From an uncultured Acidobacteriaceae bacterium (GTDB taxonomy: Bacteria; Acidobacteriota; Terriglobia; Terriglobales; Acidobacteriaceae): a stretch of 64,000 nucleotides of DNA. The notes beneath the pieces are model-generated. The model was not told where the DNA came from, searched no databases, and worked only from the letters and a program-made list of their open reading frames with translations. Numbering within the stretch: position 1 is the stretch's first letter; each line of letters begins with the position of its first letter. Location of the stretch: positions 1 to 64,000 of the forward strand of contig CAIKND010000182.1 of NCBI GenBank assembly GCA_903828675.1, written 5' to 3'. A program made the position numbers and the translations under genes. Below, piece after piece: positions 31,239-41,436 of this stretch.

Positions 31239-34200
31239 TTATTGGTGGCTTGCTGCGCCCAGATGGCTCGCGTTCAGCTTGAGAGCCTGGTTGAATTCAC
31301 TACCTGCCTTGCCCTCGTCTCCCTTACCCAGATACGCCAGACCGATCAGATAATGCGCATCTGCATGCCGCAGATTAGTTGACCGCTCCTGACCGAACTT
31401 CGCGAAGAAGTCCGCCTCGGAAGTATTCAGAGCCTTTTTTCCCGCCGCTATCAGCCTGTCGAAAAACTCCGCTGCCTGCCCGCGTTGCCCAAGTGCGAGA
31501 GCTGCGCGGCCCTGGTAGTACAGCATTTCGGCTTGGCCGTGAGCGGTTTCTTTTTGGTCGCGGGCCTGCCGGTAGAACTCCTGCGCCTTCGCTTTATCTC
31601 CCAGGCTCGCATAAGCCTGGCCCATCAGATAGTTAATCTCTGCCAGCCTCGGTTCGCGATATGGCTGCGCCACTTCAAGATTCTCCGGATACTCCAGCGC
31701 AGCCTGGTAATCCTTGAGCCCATTCTCCGTGTGGCCTGCCTTGAACTCCTTCTGCCCCTGCAGAAGACAGGCGTCCATGTATACGTTATGGATGTCCTCC
31801 TCGCCTTCCCAGTTGTGAAAGCGATTCGTTTTGAGAACTTGAAGCGCTTGATCTGGTCGCCCCGTCAGCAGGTAGAGCCGCGCCTCCCGCGCCAGCACGT
31901 CCGACCGAAGCGCTGTAACCTCCGGATTGGCCTCAAGTGCAGCAAGCCGTTTGACGGGCGTCACGTTTCCGGCCTCGTAGAGCGTATCCAGCTCATAGAG
32001 AAAGCGCGCATCATTTTTGTCCAGAGCCACAGCCTTTTCCATTGCAACGATTGCCTTGCCGATTTCGTTTCCGGTTTGCTGGTAGCCCAGCGCCAGGTTA
32101 CGGTGCACCATGGCAAACGAGGGGTCCATCGCCGCCGACTTCTCCCACGCTCGCAGCGCCGCGGCTGGTTGCAGATCGTAAAGCAGATTCCCAAGGTAGT
32201 AAGGCGCACGCGCGTCAGCGGGATTGGCGCGCATGGCCGCCTGAAGAATCTCAATCTCCTCCAGACGGAACGGAAAAACATAGTCCGGAGGCATCTGCGC
32301 GGCCTGCTTGAAGTACTTGGCCGCTTCTTCGGGATGACTGTCTTGCGCTGCCAGGTAACCGAGGTAGTAGTCGATCAGTGGATTCACCTTGCTTGCGTCG
32401 GGAGCGGCGGCAAGCAGACTCTTCAGAATGTCCTCTGCCTCCCCGCTCATGCCGGCGTCCATGTAGTCGAGCGCCAGTTCCAGATTCGACTGCTCCGAGT
32501 TGCCCAGGTCGATTGCCGGTTGCGCGCCCGCGTTCAGCAGGCCAATTTCATGCGCGGCCCACAGGTCCAGAACATCCACCTTCTGCGCCTCGTGAGCAGC
32601 CTGCAGTGCCTCCCCCGTGTGTCCCAGTTTTCGCAGCAAGGCAGCCTTCAGGTCCAACGCTGCGGGGGCGTGCGCGGCATATGCGAGCGACTGGTCAACA
32701 TCAGCCAGCGCCTGCGCCCAGTCTCCCTTGCGGCCATCCAATTGCGATAGCTGCAGGAAACTTGCCGCTGTCCACGCCTCGCTCCATGCGGCGCGATGGA
32801 AGGCATCCTCCGCCTCCACCCTCTTGCCCTCGCCGTTCAGCGCGATGCCAAGGTAGTAATACGCCTCGCCATCTTTGGGCCGAGTGTAGCTATGGGTGGC
32901 GCGGTCCAGCGCTGCGTTCAACCGTTCCACGGCATCCTGCCAGAGTCCGCGCTCACAGTCGATGCGGCCCACCGCCGTATTTACGTCGTAGTTGCCCGGA
33001 TCTCTCCGCAGGGCCTCGTCAAAATAGGCGTCAGGTCGCAGTACGTTATGAAATTGCTCCAGCCTCAGGCCCACGCGATACAGCTCATCCACGGTCTTGA
33101 TCTCGCTGGGAGCCGCAGGCGCGATAACCACTGGAGGCATCGGCTGCGCCTCATGCTTGACTGGCTGGTAACTGACTAACTCTCTCCCCTTTGAATCCAG
33201 TACCTCAACCTTCAAATCGGTTTCCTGAACTCCCGCAGGTATCGAAATCTCCTGAACAAAAGGTGTGCCGGGAGAAAGATCAGCGGTCTGTTCGAGAACA
33301 ATCTTGCCCCGAGCGGCAAGAACCACTTTGGCCCCGGGAAACTCCTGCGTAGCCGAAAACCCGATGTGAGCCTTGCCGTGCGAATCCACTTCCAGGTTCA
33401 CCGCGCCATTCAGATTTGCGTTCTTCGCCCCGCCAATGCCGCGAATCGGAAACCAGTACTGAGTAGCGGTCTTGGTCTCCGTCGGCTCGATCCAACTGTA
33501 GTCCGGCTGGTTGTCTGAGAAGTTGCCGGCCATCAGCTCTAGATAGTCCCCCCGGCTGTCCAGAATCTTGTCCCACATCTTCCCCTGAGGACCATTGCCC
33601 CATTCGAAGAACTTCGCGCCGGGAGAAACATGATGATCCTGGATGCTGATGGTTCCAGCATCTTTCCCATGATCGTACCCGCCAAAGAAATTGCCCTTGA
33701 AGTTCCACGCAAAGAACGATACCGGAGTGGGATGGTTCTTCCACCAGCTCAGGTCCACCCCCCGCGTGTAATCCACGCCCTGGTAAACCTCACGAGACTC
33801 GGGCCAATGCGCGAACTGCACCTTCGCGTGGAATACCGCGAACTGCGTGTCCGGCGGAAAGATCACCTGGTAGTTCTCATTTGTGTGGACGCTGGTATTC
33901 GTGAAGTCCAGAAACGACTGCGCAAACGGCGTGCGATTCACCAGCGTCGTCGTAACCTTGATGTAGGATTTATCGGGATAGAGCGTAATCGCCACTGACC
34001 ACTCCATGCGATGGCGTAGTTCCAACTCTCCCACCCAGATCGTGCTGCTTCCATCGTCGTCCTTCATTAGCCGATGATCCACCGGAAGGTAACTCGTGGC
34101 TCTGTGATGATGGGGAATGTTCCACTCCATGCCCCCCGAGATCCAAGCTCCCAGCATGCCGATGAGCGCAGGCCTAATCTCGGTCTGGCGGTACACGTAG

Positions 34201-34553
34201 TCATAGCCGTCGGTCTTGTCGGTAGCCGAAAGCACGCGCCCACCTAGCTCCGGAAGCACCGCGATCTTCACGAATTTATTTTCAAGATTCACTACCTGAT
34301 AAGTCTTGTCCGTGCGCTTATCCAACAAATTGTCGTAGAGTCCGTAAGGATAGATCGCGCCCCAGGCGCCCTGATAATTCCGGCTGGGTAGAAACAGCAT
34401 CGGATCAGGATCCGGGGCGCCGATTTGGTAAGTCGGTATAGCCAGTGGCGCTTCCCAGGCATTCACCGCCGACTGAGTCCAAAGCAAAGAAGCCGATAGC
34501 GGCAATAAGCTCGCCAGCAGCATAAATCGTACAAAACTTGTGGGGCTTTTCAT
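31239..34553 (-). CDS. DUF5107-type protein with TPR repeats, secreted
   Basis: Signal peptide; N-terminal sugar-mutarotase-like region (LGGRVLSATDKTDGYDYVYRQTEIRPALIGMLGAWISGGMEWNIPHHHR) and long TPR C-terminal half. Confidence 0.82.
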   Translation of the reverse strand: MKSPTSFVRFMLLASLLPLSASLLWTQSAVNAWEAPLAIPTYQIGAPDPDPMLFLPSRNYQGAWGAIYPYGLYDNLLDKRTDKTYQVVNLENKFVKIAVLPELGGRVLSATDKTDGYDYVYRQTEIRPALIGMLGAWISGGMEWNIPHHHRATSYLPVDHRLMKDDDGSSTIWVGELELRHRMEWSVAITLYPDKSYIKVTTTLVNRTPFAQSFLDFTNTSVHTNENYQVIFPPDTQFAVFHAKVQFAHWPESREVYQGVDYTRGVDLSWWKNHPTPVSFFAWNFKGNFFGGYDHGKDAGTISIQDHHVSPGAKFFEWGNGPQGKMWDKILDSRGDYLELMAGNFSDNQPDYSWIEPTETKTATQYWFPIRGIGGAKNANLNGAVNLEVDSHGKAHIGFSATQEFPGAKVVLAARGKIVLEQTADLSPGTPFVQEISIPAGVQETDLKVEVLDSKGRELVSYQPVKHEAQPMPPVVIAPAAPSEIKTVDELYRVGLRLEQFHNVLRPDAYFDEALRRDPGNYDVNTAVGRIDCERGLWQDAVERLNAALDRATHSYTRPKDGEAYYYLGIALNGEGKRVEAEDAFHRAAWSEAWTAASFLQLSQLDGRKGDWAQALADVDQSLAYAAHAPAALDLKAALLRKLGHTGEALQAAHEAQKVDVLDLWAAHEIGLLNAGAQPAIDLGNSEQSNLELALDYMDAGMSGEAEDILKSLLAAAPDASKVNPLIDYYLGYLAAQDSHPEEAAKYFKQAAQMPPDYVFPFRLEEIEILQAAMRANPADARAPYYLGNLLYDLQPAAALRAWEKSAAMDPSFAMVHRNLALGYQQTGNEIGKAIVAMEKAVALDKNDARFLYELDTLYEAGNVTPVKRLAALEANPEVTALRSDVLAREARLYLLTGRPDQALQVLKTNRFHNWEGEEDIHNVYMDACLLQGQKEFKAGHTENGLKDYQAALEYPENLEVAQPYREPRLAEINYLMGQAYASLGDKAKAQEFYRQARDQKETAHGQAEMLYYQGRAALALGQRGQAAEFFDRLIAAGKKALNTSEADFFAKFGQERSTNLRHADAHYLIGLAYLGKGDEGKAGSEFNQALKLNASHLGAASHQ

Positions 34554-34884
34554 GTGTTGCTCCTGCCCGTCAAAGACTGGGCGAATGCGACAGAACTCAC
34601 GAGGAGACCTGCAAACCTCTGCATCAGATTAGGCTTTTTCGCTCCGCGCCATTATAGTCCTGACCACGCTTGCTCATCCCTGGCTTGGCATCTTTCCATT
34701 TGCCCTGTTCAAGCGCGCAGAAGCAAGCCATTTCCGTATGCAAAGCGGAGGTAAGAAGACTAAAGTGAATGTGGCGGCAATGCTCAACCCTGGGTCGCAG
34801 GAGCCACACGGGACCGCCCTTCCGCTATCGCCGTACAATTCCTGCATATCTCATCACGAAGCAACCCGTTAAGAGGGGTGGAAA

Positions 34885-37698
34885 ATGCCCGAAACTATCG
34901 ATTGGCCGTTGCACAAACAGCCGGCGCGGCCGCACCGCCACAAACTCATTTTCTTCGTCGCCTTCCTTGTAGTACTCGCTCTCGCAAGCCGACTTGCGCT
35001 CTCCTATTGGGTTGACATTCTATGGTTCCAATCGCTCGGCTACGGCGGTGTGTTCTGGAAGACCCGCGGCCTCGAATGGGGAATCTTCGCTGCTTTTGCG
35101 GCCATTACCTTCCTCTTTCTCTTCGGAGCGTTCTCCGCTCTCAAGCGCGCACATGCGGCTGACCTGCCCGAGAGCCATACGATCGTCTTTGCCGGCCAGT
35201 CCGTCGACCTGCCGGTCTCCACCGCTTTGCGCCTCATCGCCGGGGCCGTTTCGCTTCTCATCTCGCTTGCCACTGGCGCGGCGATGGGAGCACAATGGCC
35301 CGCGCTGGCGCTCTACTGGTATGCGCCGCAGGCGACCGGCTCCGTAGTAGATCCCATCTTCGGCAGGCCGCTCAATTTCTACTTCTTTACTTTGCCGGTC
35401 TGGCAACTTATCGTCGGCTGGCTGCTTACGCTGTCCGTGATTGCGTGCCTTCTCGCCGTCTTGTTCATTCTCGCCTCGGGCGGAGCGCGCGCACTTGGCG
35501 GTCGCCTCAGTGGCTCGGCCCCGTTGCCTTGGCGCGGACTCTCCGTTGCATTTGGATTCCTGCTGCTCGTTCTTTCGATGCGTGAATACGTTGGCCGCTT
35601 CGAGCTTCTGTTTGAACATCACACCATCTTTGACGGAGTCAGCTACACTGACGCCCACGTCACCATCACTGGTATGTTGTTCGTATGCGCAGCTCTGTTA
35701 CTCGGAGCAGTCATCGCCTTTGCCAGCGCTGTCTTCAGCCCGCGTGGGCGTTGGCTGGCCGCGTCTATCGTTCCATCGGTGGTTTGTTATGCTGCGGTCG
35801 CGGTCGCTGGGTGGTACGTCACCACCTTCCTCGTCAAGCCGAACCAGCTCGTTCGCGAACAGCCCTACATTACCAACAACATTCAGATGACCCGCCAGGC
35901 GTATGGGCTGGACCGTTTCACGCTGCGAGAATTTCCCGCCGAAACAACCGTCGGCGCAGCTGACCCAGCCAACAACCAGCCTACACTTCAAAACATCCGC
36001 CTTTGGGACGTGCAGGCGCTCAAGGATACGCTGCGGCAAGTTCAGGAGATTCGCACCTATTACGACTTCCCTGATATCGACATCGACCGCTACGAGATCG
36101 GCGGCTCCATGCGCGAGGTAATGCTGGCAGCGCGCGAACTCAATGTAGACAAACTCCCGGAGAGCAGCCGCAACTGGATCAACGACAAGCTCATTTACAC
36201 GCACGGCTACGGCATCACCATGAACCCTGTGAACGGGTTCACGCCTGAAGGCTTGCCGACGCTGCTGTTGAGCAATATGCCCGTCCAGAGCACCGTTCCC
36301 GGTCTCAGCGTGACGCGGCCTGAAATCTATTTCGGCGAGATGACCAACACAGACGTTTATGTTAAAACCCGTCAGCAGGAATTCAATTACCCTGAAGGTC
36401 AAACCAACAACCTCACTTCGTACAAAGGGAACGGCGGCATTGCCGTTGGCGGTTTTCTGCGCCGTATCCTGCTTGCTTTCGACCGCGACGACCTTGGAAA
36501 ACTTCCCTTCAGTGACGATGTGAATGCCGAGAGCCGGTTGCTTATGAGGCGCAACGTGCACGATCGGGTTTCGACGCTGGCGCCCTTTCTCACCTTTGAT
36601 AAGGACCCCTACATAGTCGTAGGAGACGATGGTCGACTCTCCTGGGTCCTCGATGCATTCACGTCATCAGACACCTACCCGTACTCCGCCCACTACAGCC
36701 TCGACAACCAAAACGTCAACTACATGCGAAACAGCGTCAAGGCGGTAGTCGATGCCTATGACGGCACCACCACGTTCTACGTGTTCGACAGCGAAGATCC
36801 CATCCTCGCCGCTTATCGCGGCATTTTTCCCAGCCTGTTCAAGGATGCGTCGGAGATGCCTGCCTGGATGCACAAGCACGTCCGCTATCCTGAGTTGCTG
36901 CTTAGCTTGCAGGCGGAAGTTTACGGTCTCTACCACATGACTAATCCCGCGGTCTTCTACAACCGCGAAGATCTGTGGACCGTCGCCACGCAAACCGGCT
37001 CGGGCGAAGCCGGAGAGCAAACGGCACAGGCCATGCAGCCGAATTTTGTGCTGATGAATTTGCCTGAAGAGACCGGCCTGGAGTTCGTCGAGATTCTCCC
37101 CTTTACGCCATCCAACCGAAACAATATGATCGGCTGGATTGCTGGACGTAGCGACGGCGCCCACTATGGCACCGCCGTTGTTTACGATTTTCCTAAAACC
37201 AGGCTCGTTGACGGCCCGCAGCAAATCGAGGCGCGCATCGATCAGAACGCGCAGCTATCAGGACAACTCACGCTGTGGAATCAGCAAGGCTCGCATGTTC
37301 GGCGCGGCAGTCTCCTCGTGATTCCGTGTGGGAAGGCTTTGCTCTATGCGGAGCCTATTTATCTGCAGGCCCAGCGCAGCCCCATGCCGGAGTTGCGCCT
37401 GGTCGTTCTCGCTCTGCAGGACCGCCTTGCCTATGCGCCGACTTTTGAAGCTGCGCTCGCTTCGCTCTTTGGCTCGCAGTCCTCATCGCTCAGTTCCGCT
37501 GAGGCTCCGCAGCAGGCCGCGGCTGAACCGGGTGCGCCAGCCCAACCGAAGGAGAGTCTCAATTCGCTGATTTCGCAGGCAGGCAAGAATTTCTCTGACT
37601 ATCAGCGCCTCACATCAGAGGGCAAGCTTGCTGAGGCTGGCCAGAAACTCGACGATCTGAAGCACGTGCTAGACAAACTGAACGCGCTTCCAAAATAG
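34885..37698 (+). CDS. UPF0182-family large membrane protein
   Basis: Multi-TM N-terminus then FLVKPNQLVREQPYITNNIQMTRQAYGLDRF and FYVFDSEDPILAAYRGIFPSLF. Confidence 0.92.
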   Translation: MPETIDWPLHKQPARPHRHKLIFFVAFLVVLALASRLALSYWVDILWFQSLGYGGVFWKTRGLEWGIFAAFAAITFLFLFGAFSALKRAHAADLPESHTIVFAGQSVDLPVSTALRLIAGAVSLLISLATGAAMGAQWPALALYWYAPQATGSVVDPIFGRPLNFYFFTLPVWQLIVGWLLTLSVIACLLAVLFILASGGARALGGRLSGSAPLPWRGLSVAFGFLLLVLSMREYVGRFELLFEHHTIFDGVSYTDAHVTITGMLFVCAALLLGAVIAFASAVFSPRGRWLAASIVPSVVCYAAVAVAGWYVTTFLVKPNQLVREQPYITNNIQMTRQAYGLDRFTLREFPAETTVGAADPANNQPTLQNIRLWDVQALKDTLRQVQEIRTYYDFPDIDIDRYEIGGSMREVMLAARELNVDKLPESSRNWINDKLIYTHGYGITMNPVNGFTPEGLPTLLLSNMPVQSTVPGLSVTRPEIYFGEMTNTDVYVKTRQQEFNYPEGQTNNLTSYKGNGGIAVGGFLRRILLAFDRDDLGKLPFSDDVNAESRLLMRRNVHDRVSTLAPFLTFDKDPYIVVGDDGRLSWVLDAFTSSDTYPYSAHYSLDNQNVNYMRNSVKAVVDAYDGTTTFYVFDSEDPILAAYRGIFPSLFKDASEMPAWMHKHVRYPELLLSLQAEVYGLYHMTNPAVFYNREDLWTVATQTGSGEAGEQTAQAMQPNFVLMNLPEETGLEFVEILPFTPSNRNNMIGWIAGRSDGAHYGTAVVYDFPKTRLVDGPQQIEARIDQNAQLSGQLTLWNQQGSHVRRGSLLVIPCGKALLYAEPIYLQAQRSPMPELRLVVLALQDRLAYAPTFEAALASLFGSQSSSLSSAEAPQQAAAEPGAPAQPKESLNSLISQAGKNFSDYQRLTSEGKLAEAGQKLDDLKHVLDKLNALPK

Positions 37699-37773
37699 CT
37701 CCGGCGTACCTGCTTGCCTTCATGCTTTTCCGCGCGCCGACCGCACTGTAGTATTTCGTCTGAGGTTACTTCC

Positions 37774-39951
37774 GTGATTGATCGGCGCGTATTCTTGAAA
37801 TCTGCCGTAGTGGCCGTGCCACTGTCCCATGTGGGGGATACGTTTGCGCTGGCACCTGCACAGAAGACGGACGCGGAGTCCGCCGCGGTGCTTCACGCTG
37901 CAACAGAGGTGCCCTGGCAAAGGAACCTTCGACGCATCGGGCAGACAAACATGACTGAACACGATCCTGCGGTCCTGGACGTTGAGGCATGGGCCGATTA
38001 CTGGGCCAGCGCGAAGGTTGGGGCCGTGTTCATCAGCGTAACTGGCATCCTGGCCTTCTATCCAAGCACGGTTCCGTTTCACAGGCATGGAAAGTTCCTT
38101 GGCGGACGCGATTTTCTTGGCGAGTTGCACGACGCAGCTCGAAAGCGTGGCTTGCGAATTGTTGCACGTTACAGTCCCGACCTCAATTGGGTCGACGCCC
38201 TTGCCGCTCATCCCGAGTGGTTCATGCGCGACGAGCAGGGCCATCCGAAATCCACTGCGGACACACCGGATCTGTTTGAGACCTGCATGTTTTCCACCTA
38301 CATGACCGACTACATTCCTGCGGTGATGCGCGAGATCAACGCTCGGTACGATGTCGACGCGCACTATACAAATGGTTGGCCATCGTTCGCTCTGCCTGTT
38401 TGCTATTGCGACCAATGCCGGAAGCTTCCCCCGCCGAAAACGCCTGCCTACTGGGACAAGTTTAACGAGAGAGTGCTCGGACTGTGCAAGCTCTACGATT
38501 CGATCGCCAAAGAGAAGAAGGCAACCAGCTTTTACTTCGCCAACATGGGTGGTGGCATTCACGCCAGCCCCAATCTGGCGAGCCTGGGCGAGGTCTGCCC
38601 CTGGTTTCAAGCAGATAATCAGGGCCGCGGCGGACAGGACGAGCCTGTTTGGGGCTGCGCACAACAGGGGCGCGTGTGCAATGCCGTGCTCGACGGCAAG
38701 ATGGCTGCCAACGTTACGGGAGCTTGGTCCACTGGCCCCATCCGCTGGCGCGAAGTCTCCAAGTCGCCGGCCGAAGCACAGATGTGGTTTGGCGAAACGT
38801 TGGCCAGCGGTATGGTTCCCTACTTCCACAACGTCGGCGGCGAGAAAGGCTTTGGCGAGGATCTTCGCTGGAAGAACACCGGCCGCGATTACTTCCAGTG
38901 GATTGCCCGGCACGATGCGCATTTTGTGAACAAGCGTACCATCGCCACCATCGGCGTGGTCATCGGGCAGCGGACCCAGCTCTTCTACAAAGCACCGCAC
39001 AATGTCTCCATGCAGCAATCCATGGACGCCATTTACTATGCGCTCATTGAAGGGCGCTTCCTGTTCGACTATGTGCATGAAGACAAGCTGCAATTGGAAC
39101 GGCTCAGCAAATACTCTGCACTCATTCTGTCCAACACAGCGCTACTGAGCGACGAGCAATGCCAGCAGTTGCGTACCTACGTAGACCACGGCGGCTCGCT
39201 GCTGGTAACTTTTGAAACCAGCATGTTCACCAACGAGAACGAGCGCCGCAAAGATTTTGGCCTAGCCGATGTCTTTGATATTCATCTTGCCGGTGAAATG
39301 ATCGGCCGCCGCGGAAATTCCAATCCATATCTTGCTCGCATCGAGCGTTCACACCCGATTCTGGACGGTTTCGCTGATACCCATTGGCTGCCCGGAGCCG
39401 AGTACCGTTTGCCACTCAAGCCAATCGACAATCCGGTGCTCACCGTGGTGCCGGGCTATGTCGCCTATCCGCCGGAGTTATCTTATCCACCGCTTTCACG
39501 TACCAATGAGCCCGCGGTAGTCCTTCGTGAGCGCGGCAAAAGCCGGCTAGCCTATTTCCCAGGAGATATCGAGCCCACCATGTGGCTCTCCGGGCACACT
39601 GATCTCACCTGCCTTTTGCAAAACACAATTCGCTGGGTTTCAGGCGAAAGCTCTCCGGTCAACCTCACGGGCAAGGGCCTGATCGAGGCCTTCGCCTGGG
39701 AAACCGAGCCCGGCTTCGCGGTGCACATTTTGAATTACACCAACCCCAACGCGCACCGAGGCTGGATGCGCGACTTCTACCCCATTGGCGCCCAACAGGT
39801 TCGCTTCACTCTCCCAGCCGGCCGCCTTGTTTCTCGTATCGAATTACTGCGCGCGGAACGGGACATCCCCTTTCATATCGTTGGTGACAGCATCGAGTTC
39901 ACTATCCCTTCTGTGACCGACTATGAAGTTGCCGCACTCTATTCCGTTTAA
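37774..39951 (+). CDS. Tat-exported glycoside-hydrolase-like protein (beta-galactosidase trimerisation-like domain)
   Basis: GTG start VIDRRVFLKSAVVAVPLSH twin-arginine signal; Hypothetical-glycosyl-hydrolase-6/GH42-like layout with DHGGSLLVTFETSMF. Confidence 0.7.
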   Translation: MIDRRVFLKSAVVAVPLSHVGDTFALAPAQKTDAESAAVLHAATEVPWQRNLRRIGQTNMTEHDPAVLDVEAWADYWASAKVGAVFISVTGILAFYPSTVPFHRHGKFLGGRDFLGELHDAARKRGLRIVARYSPDLNWVDALAAHPEWFMRDEQGHPKSTADTPDLFETCMFSTYMTDYIPAVMREINARYDVDAHYTNGWPSFALPVCYCDQCRKLPPPKTPAYWDKFNERVLGLCKLYDSIAKEKKATSFYFANMGGGIHASPNLASLGEVCPWFQADNQGRGGQDEPVWGCAQQGRVCNAVLDGKMAANVTGAWSTGPIRWREVSKSPAEAQMWFGETLASGMVPYFHNVGGEKGFGEDLRWKNTGRDYFQWIARHDAHFVNKRTIATIGVVIGQRTQLFYKAPHNVSMQQSMDAIYYALIEGRFLFDYVHEDKLQLERLSKYSALILSNTALLSDEQCQQLRTYVDHGGSLLVTFETSMFTNENERRKDFGLADVFDIHLAGEMIGRRGNSNPYLARIERSHPILDGFADTHWLPGAEYRLPLKPIDNPVLTVVPGYVAYPPELSYPPLSRTNEPAVVLRERGKSRLAYFPGDIEPTMWLSGHTDLTCLLQNTIRWVSGESSPVNLTGKGLIEAFAWETEPGFAVHILNYTNPNAHRGWMRDFYPIGAQQVRFTLPAGRLVSRIELLRAERDIPFHIVGDSIEFTIPSVTDYEVAALYSV

Positions 39952-40239
39952 GAAACTTGACCGTCTTGCAGAATTGGCAAGGCACGCGGATCGCCCTGTT
40001 CCCCAGAAGTTGTATTGCACCGGGCTGCTGCTGCCAGGGTAGAGCAAGTCGATTGAGCCGATGGCAAAGCGCCTGGCTCCAGACAACGCCCGGTGCATGC
40101 ACCAGTCGTTGCACCATTTGTTGGCAGATGCTCAATGGCGCGACGACCCGACTTCCGCAAGAAATAGCCGGACAGTAGTGCTGTGCAGATATAATTGTCG
40201 TGAACCACATGATGGGCGAATAGAAGTGGAGACATTTCG

Positions 40240-41412
40240 ATGCCGCAAGATCAGATCCTCTCTCCCGCACAGCGAGAGGCACATCATGTTATACCAATCT
40301 ATTCGCTGCACCTTGATGTTATTCGAGGTTTAGCTGCGCTCCTCGTACTTGCCGCACATTTACACCTTGTCATCACCGGCCATTCCACCGCAACCGGCGA
40401 AGGAATCATCTCTCACCCTGCCCATGCAGCATCGATGGCCCGCGCCGCGGTCTTTATTTTTTTCATCCTGAGCGGCTATTTGGTCGGCGGAAGTGTCATT
40501 CGAGAGCTCAAACGCAATACCTTCTCATGGTCAAAATATGCTTTGCGGCGCCTCACCCGCCTCTGGACAGTTCTCATTCCAACGCTCATATTGGGGAGTA
40601 TTGCCGACACTGTTACCGCACACTTCTATTCCAAAACCAGCGTCTTCACCAACTGTGAATTCACCAGCGTGCTTCGCGCCCCATCTGGGGCGTTCCACTT
40701 TCTTCCCTATCTCAGCTTCTTGCAATCCATCAACCGATTCGCGTTTCACGATTTCGGAACTAATGCAGCGCTGTGGAGTCTCTCCAACGAATTCTGGTAT
40801 TACGCTCTCTTTCCGCTCATTGCGGTCAGCCTTTTTGGCGCCGGCACTCCCAAGTTCCTTCGCGTGGCATTTGCAATACTGGCGGCTTTTCTTCTCTGGT
40901 TCCTTGGCGTTCGCATCAGTGCTGGTTTTCCGTTGTGGCTTTGCGGCGTTCTAGCCTATTTGGTTCCAGCGAAAATCCCACAAAAATTCCTGCGCCCTGT
41001 CAATATCTCACTTACATTACAGTTCCTTGCCGTTCTGTATTTCCTGCGTTCGCATGCTGTCGGCGCTGTATCTTCAGATGTGTCCCTTGCTCTTTCGTTT
41101 ACCCTATTGCTTTACGGCATTCTTCATCAAGTCGACCCGGCAAAACCCTCGCTGTACTGGCACTTGGCACACTGTCTTTCCTTCCCTTCATACTCGCTCT
41201 ATGCGTGCCATATTCCTATTTGTATTCTGCTAACTGCCGCTTTTCAGGCTTCCTTCCCCGATCTCTTTTCTCAAACTCCGCTCGCTGCCACAATCATTCT
41301 CGTGCTCGTCCTCGCCTACGCCGGCCTTTTTTATCTGGTTTTTGAGCGCAACACTGAGCATTTACGCAAGTTCGCCGAGAGGCTTCTCTTCCATCAGCAG
41401 GCAGGACATTGA
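40240..41412 (+). CDS. Acyltransferase family 3 (OafA-like) membrane protein
   Basis: YSLHLDVIRGLAALLVLAAHLHLVITGH, FFILSGYLVGGSVIRE, SLSNEFWYYALFPL. Confidence 0.92.
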   Translation: MPQDQILSPAQREAHHVIPIYSLHLDVIRGLAALLVLAAHLHLVITGHSTATGEGIISHPAHAASMARAAVFIFFILSGYLVGGSVIRELKRNTFSWSKYALRRLTRLWTVLIPTLILGSIADTVTAHFYSKTSVFTNCEFTSVLRAPSGAFHFLPYLSFLQSINRFAFHDFGTNAALWSLSNEFWYYALFPLIAVSLFGAGTPKFLRVAFAILAAFLLWFLGVRISAGFPLWLCGVLAYLVPAKIPQKFLRPVNISLTLQFLAVLYFLRSHAVGAVSSDVSLALSFTLLLYGILHQVDPAKPSLYWHLAHCLSFPSYSLYACHIPICILLTAAFQASFPDLFSQTPLAATIILVLVLAYAGLFYLVFERNTEHLRKFAERLLFHQQAGH

Positions 41413-41436
41413 GCAGGCAAACCGGCCTAGGAGCGC

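Noticed and set aside
37720-39093. 457-aa minus-strand ORF opposite the Tat-exported glycosidase-like gene
   Set aside because: Low-complexity, no recognisable domain or signal; antisense shadow of the real CDS.
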